In this document: one piece after another, positions 27,111 through 31,114 of the stretch
Numbering within the stretch: the stretch's first letter is position 1
Layout: the number at the start of each line of letters is the position of its first letter
Assembly (NCBI GenBank): GCA_017745115.1
Contig: JAGIAA010000034.1
Span: forward strand, 1-31,114
Reading direction: 5' to 3'
Length of the DNA stretch: 31,114 bases
From: Sphingobium sp.
Lineage (GTDB): Bacteria > Pseudomonadota > Alphaproteobacteria > Sphingomonadales > Sphingomonadaceae
Notes under the pieces: model-generated
Database searches by the model: none
Seen by the model: only the letters and a program-made list of their open reading frames with translations
What the model was told of the DNA's origin: nothing
Translations under genes and position numbers: made by a program

Positions 27111-28365
27111 CCGCGATCCTTTCGATGAGCCGCGCGGCGACGGCGGATTTTGTCATTTCGGGCCAGTCTTCGATCCCGGCCGCCGTGACGAGATGCACTT
27201 CATTGGTCGCACCGCCCATCACATCTCCGGAGACGTCATTGGCGACGATCCAGTCCGCGCCCTTGCGGGCACGCTTGGCGCTCGCGTGGTCGAGGACATT
27301 CTCGGTCTCTGCGGCAAAACCGATCAGGAGGCCGGGCCGCTTCCCGTGTCGCGACAGGGTTGCGAGAATGTCGGGATTCTCTTCGAGCACGAGAGGCGCG
27401 GGCGTCTTGCCGTCCTTCTTGATCTTCTGAGAAGCTTCATCCGCTGCGCGCCAGTCCGCGACGGCGGCGACGAGGATCGCGACATCGGCCGGGAGCGCGG
27501 CTTCGACGGCGTCGAGCATCTCGCGCGCGGTTTCGACGTCGATGCGGGTCACGCCGGCCGGCGTCGGCAGCATCACCGGCCCGGCGACGAGTGTCACCGT
27601 CGCGCCGGCACGGGCGGCGGCGGCGGCGATCGCGAAGCCCTGTTTTCCGGAGGAACGATTGGCGATGTAGCGCACAGGATCGATCGGCTCGTGGGTGGGG
27701 CCGGCGGTGACGAGGACGTGCTTGCCGAACAGATTGTGCTCGGAGAGATCGGGCGCATTGATCGTGCGTGTCGTGTCGGTGAGCAGGGGGTGCTCATCGG
27801 CCGTTTGGGCCTCAACAAGAAGTCGTTCTATTTCGGCAAGGATTTCAGTAGGTTCGGGTAGTCGACCCTTGCCCCATTCGTTACAAGCCATGGCCCCGAC
27901 GCCCGGTTCGAGGATGTTGATGCCATCCTCCTTCAATTTCAATATGTTACGCTGCGTCGCCTTGTGGTGCCACATGCGCACGTTCATCGCGGGGCAGGCG
28001 AGCACCGGCTTGTCGGTCGCGAGCAGGATCGTGGTCGCCAGATCGTCGGCGATACCGCCCGCCATCTTGGCGAGGATATTTGCGGTCGCGGGCGCGATCA
28101 CGATGAGGTCGGCCTCGCGCGACAGCTGGATATGCCCGATCTCGCGCTCTTCCTTGAGATCGAACATATCGCCATAGACATGATCCTCGGTAAGCACGCC
28201 GAGCGACAGCGGCGTCACGAATTCCTTGGCGCTCTCCGTCATCACGGCGCGCACCGCCATGTCCTTCGCCTTCAGGAGGCGGACCAGCTCCAGCGACTTG
28301 TAGGCGGCGATGCCACCCGAGACGATGAGGAGGATGCGAGGCTGAGTCATGACCGGCGCGTTCAT
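27091..28365 (-). CDS. coaBC: Bifunctional phosphopantothenoylcysteine decarboxylase/synthetase
   Basis: A 424-residue CoA-pathway enzyme. I chose ATG 28365 because GGGAG lies 6 nt before it; ATGs at 28377 and 28350 are alternatives. The N-terminal CoaC flavoprotein (about 1-190) has H78 in [20 protein letters not shown], the PAMNVRMW clamp (125-132) and C161 in [10 protein letters not shown]. The C-terminal CoaB (about 215-424) has [20 protein letters not shown] with the following SGKQGFAIA. CoaB joins cysteine to phosphopantothenate using CTP and CoaC decarboxylates the product. It is housekeeping, in an operon with dut. Confidence 0.97.
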   Translation of the reverse strand: MNAPVMTQPRILLIVSGGIAAYKSLELVRLLKAKDMAVRAVMTESAKEFVTPLSLGVLTEDHVYGDMFDLKEEREIGHIQLSREADLIVIAPATANILAKMAGGIADDLATTILLATDKPVLACPAMNVRMWHHKATQRNILKLKEDGINILEPGVGAMACNEWGKGRLPEPTEILAEIERLLVEAQTADEHPLLTDTTRTINAPDLSEHNLFGKHVLVTAGPTHEPIDPVRYIANRSSGKQGFAIAAAAARAGATVTLVAGPVMLPTPAGVTRIDVETAREMLDAVEAALPADVAILVAAVADWRAADEASQKIKKDGKTPAPLVLEENPDILATLSRHGKRPGLLIGFAAETENVLDHASAKRARKGADWIVANDVSGDVMGGATNEVHLVTAAGIEDWPEMTKSAVAARLIERIADALAGR

Positions 28366-28396
28366 AGCCGCTCCCATCCAGTGCGGCTAGCTATGG

Positions 28397-28846
28397 TTAG
28401 AAGGTCATGACCTTCCGTGCGACGAGCGCGCAGACGAGACCCGTTGCTGCGCCGCTGATCGCGGTCCCCGGCAGCTCGAAGCCGAACGTCACGATCTCCA
28501 GCGCGGGCGCCGTTCCCGTAACCGCCCCGATGGCCACGCCGGCAAGGGCCCACGCCCAGAGCGTTTTCGCGGCAGGCTTCGTCCTGCCCAGGCCGGTGAA
28601 GCCGAAGACGACGACGGCAAGCGCAAGTGTCGCCAGCAACACCGACATGGGGGCGATGAAGGGGCCGACGAACAGGCCGATCAGCGGCGCGACGAACAGC
28701 GCGAAGGCCGGTCCGATCGGTCCTCCCCAAAAGAGCAGGCGCGGCAGCAGCGTAAAGACCGGCATGAGGATGAGGGCGCACGCCAAGGCAAGGGCGATAG
28801 CGAGCAGCGCACGCCACACAGGGATGGAGAGGTCGGGCTCGGTCAT
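28397..28846 (-). CDS. Small polytopic membrane protein, function unknown
   Basis: A 149-residue protein from ATG 28846 (MTEPDLSIPVWRALLAIALA). The frame is open to 28951, but that part overlaps the end of ubiB and lacks membrane character. Four hydrophobic segments are visible (about 11-31, 35-60, 64-85, 95-147 as one or two spans) with small residues (A, G, L) dominating. No motif was recognised. It lies between ubiB and coaBC on the same strand, 46 nt after ubiB and 31 nt before coaBC, so it is probably co-transcribed with them. Confidence 0.75.
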   Translation of the reverse strand: MTEPDLSIPVWRALLAIALALACALILMPVFTLLPRLLFWGGPIGPAFALFVAPLIGLFVGPFIAPMSVLLATLALAVVVFGFTGLGRTKPAAKTLWAWALAGVAIGAVTGTAPALEIVTFGFELPGTAISGAATGLVCALVARKVMTF

Positions 28847-28892
28847 GACGGCAACTTGCCGGAAAGAGGATGCGCTTGCCAGTGCCGTGCGC

Positions 28893-30437
28893 TTAGTGTG
28901 CGAAGCCCCACATTGCCGCCGCGCCCAGCGCCGCAGCGACGATCGCCACACTCATATAACGCAGCAAGCGGCCGCTGTGTTCGATCTGGATGAGCTTGAC
29001 CTCGGGGAGGGGCAGCGGCGGCGGGGCGCCGCCGGGCGGAGGGTAATCGTCCTCCAGCCGCTTGAGCAGGCCGGGGAGCCGTTTCAAAGTTTCGAGCCCG
29101 TCGAAAATGGCATCGGCGAGCTTGGCCTCGGGGCCGAGTTCGTCGCGCAGCCACGCCTTCACATAGGGACCGGAGACGTCCCACATGTTGATCTCGGGAT
29201 CCAGCATCGTCGCGACGCCCTCGACCATCACCATGGTCTTCTGCAGCAGCAGCAGGTGCGGCTGGGTCTGCATGTCGAAATCGCGGGTGATGGCGAACAG
29301 TCCGTCGAGCATCTGGCCGACCGACAGCTCGCTGACCGGCTTGCCGCGCATCGGCTCGCCGACCGCGCGCAGGGCCGTGGCGAATTCGCCGACATTGTGA
29401 TGGGCGGGCACATATTGCGCCTCGAAATGGATCTCGGCGACGCGGCGGTAATTGCCGGTGATGAGGCCGTAGAGGATCTCGGCGAGCCAAAGCCGCGCCC
29501 GCCGGTCGATGCGGCCCATGATGCCGAAATCGATCGCGACGATGTCGCCCGCCGCCGTCACGAACAGGTTGCCCTGGTGCATGTCGGCGTGAAAGAAGCC
29601 TTCGGCGATCGCCTGCTTGAGGAAGGTGTTCACGAGCCGCGCGGCAATGGCCTTGAGGTCATGGCCCGCAGCGATGAGGGCCTCGCGGTCGCTCACCTTG
29701 ATGCCGTCGACCCAGTCGAGCGTCATGACGCGGCCGTTGGTCCGGTCCCAGTCGATGCCGGGGACGATATAGCCTTCGACCGCCGTCATCGACTCAGCGA
29801 GTTCGGACGCCGAAGCCGCTTCGCGGCGCAGGTCCAGCTCGCGCGCGGTCCAGCGCTTGAGGTTTTCGATCACCAGGCGAGGGCGGAGGCGCGCAGCCTC
29901 ACCGCCGAGCTGCTCGAGGTGCGCGGCGCCCCATTCATAGGTCTCGATGTCGCGGGCGAAGCGCTCACGGATCTTGGGGCGCAGAACCTTGACGGCGACC
30001 TCGCGCCCGTCGGTGGTGACGGCGCGGTGCACCTGTGCGATGGAGGCAGCGCCGACGGCCTGTTCGTCGAAGCGCGCATAAATTTCCTCGAGCGGCCGGC
30101 CGAAGCTGGTCTCGATCTCCTCGCGGATGAGCGCGAAGTCGACCGGCGGCAGCGCGTCCTGCAGCATGAGCAGGTCGTGCGCGGCTTCCTCGCCGACGAT
30201 GTCGGGACGCGTCGCCAGGCTCTGGCCGAGCTTGATCGCGGCCGGCCCGATGGCCTGGAAAGCCTCGGCATAACGCGGCTTCTTCGGCACGCGTGCGCCG
30301 AAGCGGGCAAGCCGAGCCAGGCGGCGGACCGGCGCGGGCGTGTTGCGGTCCTGCTCGATGCCCCTGAGCGCGCCATGACGGGCGAGCGTGCGGCCCCATT
30401 TGAGGATCCGCCAGAGGTGGGTGGCGTGGGAGGTCAC
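28893..30437 (-). CDS. ubiB: UbiB atypical kinase/ATPase of ubiquinone synthesis
   Basis: A 514-residue protein of the UbiB/ADCK family, starting at GTG 30437 with AGGGG 10 nt upstream. The KxGQ motif (K69-Q72, in KLGQSLATRPDI), the ATP site with VAVKVLRPKI, EGFFHADMHQGNLF and IAIDFGIMGRI mark the fold. A C-terminal hydrophobic helix pair (YMSVAIVAAALGAAAMWGF) anchors it in the membrane. UbiB supports the ubiquinone-synthesis complex, probably by helping extract lipid precursors. It is next to ubiE with a repeat element of about 100 bp in the gap. Confidence 0.96.
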   Translation of the reverse strand: MTSHATHLWRILKWGRTLARHGALRGIEQDRNTPAPVRRLARLARFGARVPKKPRYAEAFQAIGPAAIKLGQSLATRPDIVGEEAAHDLLMLQDALPPVDFALIREEIETSFGRPLEEIYARFDEQAVGAASIAQVHRAVTTDGREVAVKVLRPKIRERFARDIETYEWGAAHLEQLGGEAARLRPRLVIENLKRWTARELDLRREAASASELAESMTAVEGYIVPGIDWDRTNGRVMTLDWVDGIKVSDREALIAAGHDLKAIAARLVNTFLKQAIAEGFFHADMHQGNLFVTAAGDIVAIDFGIMGRIDRRARLWLAEILYGLITGNYRRVAEIHFEAQYVPAHHNVGEFATALRAVGEPMRGKPVSELSVGQMLDGLFAITRDFDMQTQPHLLLLQKTMVMVEGVATMLDPEINMWDVSGPYVKAWLRDELGPEAKLADAIFDGLETLKRLPGLLKRLEDDYPPPGGAPPPLPLPEVKLIQIEHSGRLLRYMSVAIVAAALGAAAMWGFAH

Positions 30438-30445
30438 GTTTGAAG

Positions 30446-30540
30446 CCCCTCCCTTTCAAGGGAGGGGCAGATTGTGGGTGGTGAGCGAAGCGAACTTAGT
30501 GCGCTGCCCCCACCCCAACCCCTCCCCTGAAGGGGAGGGG
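30446..30540. repeat. Palindromic intergenic repeat (REP/MITE-like)
   Basis: Two hairpins frame a 51-nt core: a 10-bp stem CCCCTCCCTT/AAGGGAGGGG (30446-30467) and a 10-bp stem CCCCTCCCCT/AGGGGAGGGG (30519-30540). The core has GTGGGTGGTGAGCGAAGC and GCTGCCCCCACCCCAACC, which can partly pair. This C-rich pattern resembles elements scattered between genes in many sphingomonad genomes. It lies between ubiE and ubiB and could form a strong transcript hairpin there. Confidence 0.75.
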
Positions 30541-30558
30541 CTATGTCGTGGAGCATCC

Positions 30559-31114
30559 TCACACCTTCCAGCCCGAATGGATCGCGACGAGGCCGCCGAG
30601 GATCGGCTCGGCCTTGACCTGCACGAAGCCGGCCTCGCCGATCATCTTTGCGAAGCGCGGCATGTCGGGGAAGCGGCGGATCGATTCGATGAGGTAGCGG
30701 TAGCTCTCCTCGTCATGGGCCAGCAGCTTGCCGAGCTTGGGCACGAGCTTATGCGAATAGGCGTCGTAGACGTCGCCGAAGCCGGGCCAGGTGGTGGTCG
30801 AGAATTCGAGGCAGAAGAAGCGGCCGCCGAACTTGAGCACGCGATGCGCCTCCCTGAGGGCCGCCGGGATGTCGGTCACGTTGCGGATGCCGAAGGCGAT
30901 CGTATAGGCGTCGAACTGCCTGTCGGCGAAATCGAGCTTCTCGGCATTTTGCGGCTTCCACGTCAGGCCCTCGATGCCGCGCTTCTTTGCGCGCTCCTGG
31001 CCGACGCCGAGCATGTCCTCGTTGATGTCGCTGACCGTGATCAGCGCGCCCCTGGCGGCCATGCGGAAGGCGATGTCGCCGGTGCCGCCCGCCATGTCGA
31101 GGATCGCCTCGTCC
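30559..31114 (-). CDS. ubiE: UbiE, ubiquinone/menaquinone methyltransferase, C-terminal part
   Basis: The gene is cut at the right edge; 185 codons to the stop at 30559 are present. The SAM-binding motif LDMAGGTGDIAFRMA, motif II TIAFGIRNVTDIPAALREAH and RVLKFGGRFFCLEFS are those of UbiE, the C-methyltransferase of ubiquinone synthesis. The C-terminus ends GGLVAIHSGWKV, typical for the family. About 60 N-terminal residues lie outside the window. Confidence 0.96.
   Translation of the reverse strand, partial: DEAILDMAGGTGDIAFRMAARGALITVSDINEDMLGVGQERAKKRGIEGLTWKPQNAEKLDFADRQFDAYTIAFGIRNVTDIPAALREAHRVLKFGGRFFCLEFSTTTWPGFGDVYDAYSHKLVPKLGKLLAHDEESYRYLIESIRRFPDMPRFAKMIGEAGFVQVKAEPILGGLVAIHSGWKV

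Overview
The window comes from a GC-rich alphaproteobacterium, most likely a member of the Sphingomonadaceae. The grounds are a complete PhyR-NepR-EcfG general stress response (GSR) locus with two HWE-type histidine kinases, a bacterial Ku/LigD pair, and a housekeeping block ubiE-ubiB-(membrane protein)-coaBC-dut. No tRNA, rRNA, insertion sequence, phage gene or CRISPR array was seen.

Layout. The left edge holds the first 35 codons of a MoeB/ThiF/HesA-type adenylyltransferase. Then come an OmpA-like protein with a 31-proline linker (236-1318), a soluble GAF-PAS-HWE kinase (1527-3041), a hemerythrin / unknown / topoisomerase IB operon (5280-3333), a Thivi_2564-type membrane peptide with a low-affinity iron permease-like protein (5991-5362), and a GT4 glycosyltransferase overlapping a GH130 phosphorylase-like gene (9717-6090). 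Next are a small [16 protein letters not shown] protein, a PRC-barrel protein and the GSR core: a FAT GUY-like receiver, ecfG, nepR, a divergent CHASE-HWE kinase and phyR (10790-14817). A probable GsrN-like small RNA (about 14974-15060) follows, then a membrane-anchored small protein, ku, ligD and an SDR dehydrogenase (15183-20106). Two translationally coupled hybrid kinases (25828-20115), one with fungal Nik1-like HAMP repeats, and a DUF4142 lipoprotein (26062-26655) complete the stress region. The right end (26658-31114) is housekeeping: dut, coaBC, a membrane protein, ubiB and partial ubiE.

How it works together. Eight intergenic sites match GGAAC-N16/17-CGTT, the EcfG consensus, perfectly, and each points at a gene or RNA start. 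About 0.5 such matches are expected by chance at uniform base composition. They precede the Thivi_2564/iron-permease pair, the PRC-barrel gene, nepR-ecfG, the sRNA, the 15183-ku-ligD operon, the SDR, the poly-HAMP kinase and the DUF4142 lipoprotein. Near-matches precede hemerythrin, ompA and the CHASE kinase. The inferred circuit is the known partner switch: HWE kinases phosphorylate PhyR, PhyR~P sequesters NepR, and EcfG is freed. Here many of its likely targets (DNA end joining, envelope and redox proteins, sensor kinases, an sRNA) lie beside the regulators, forming a compact stress island between dut and the moeB-like gene.

Most notable: the uncatalogued sRNA with two C-rich loops, one of which can pair with the Shine-Dalgarno region of the poly-HAMP kinase in this same window; the overlapping bidirectional nepR/kinase promoter; and the placing of non-homologous end joining behind an EcfG promoter.
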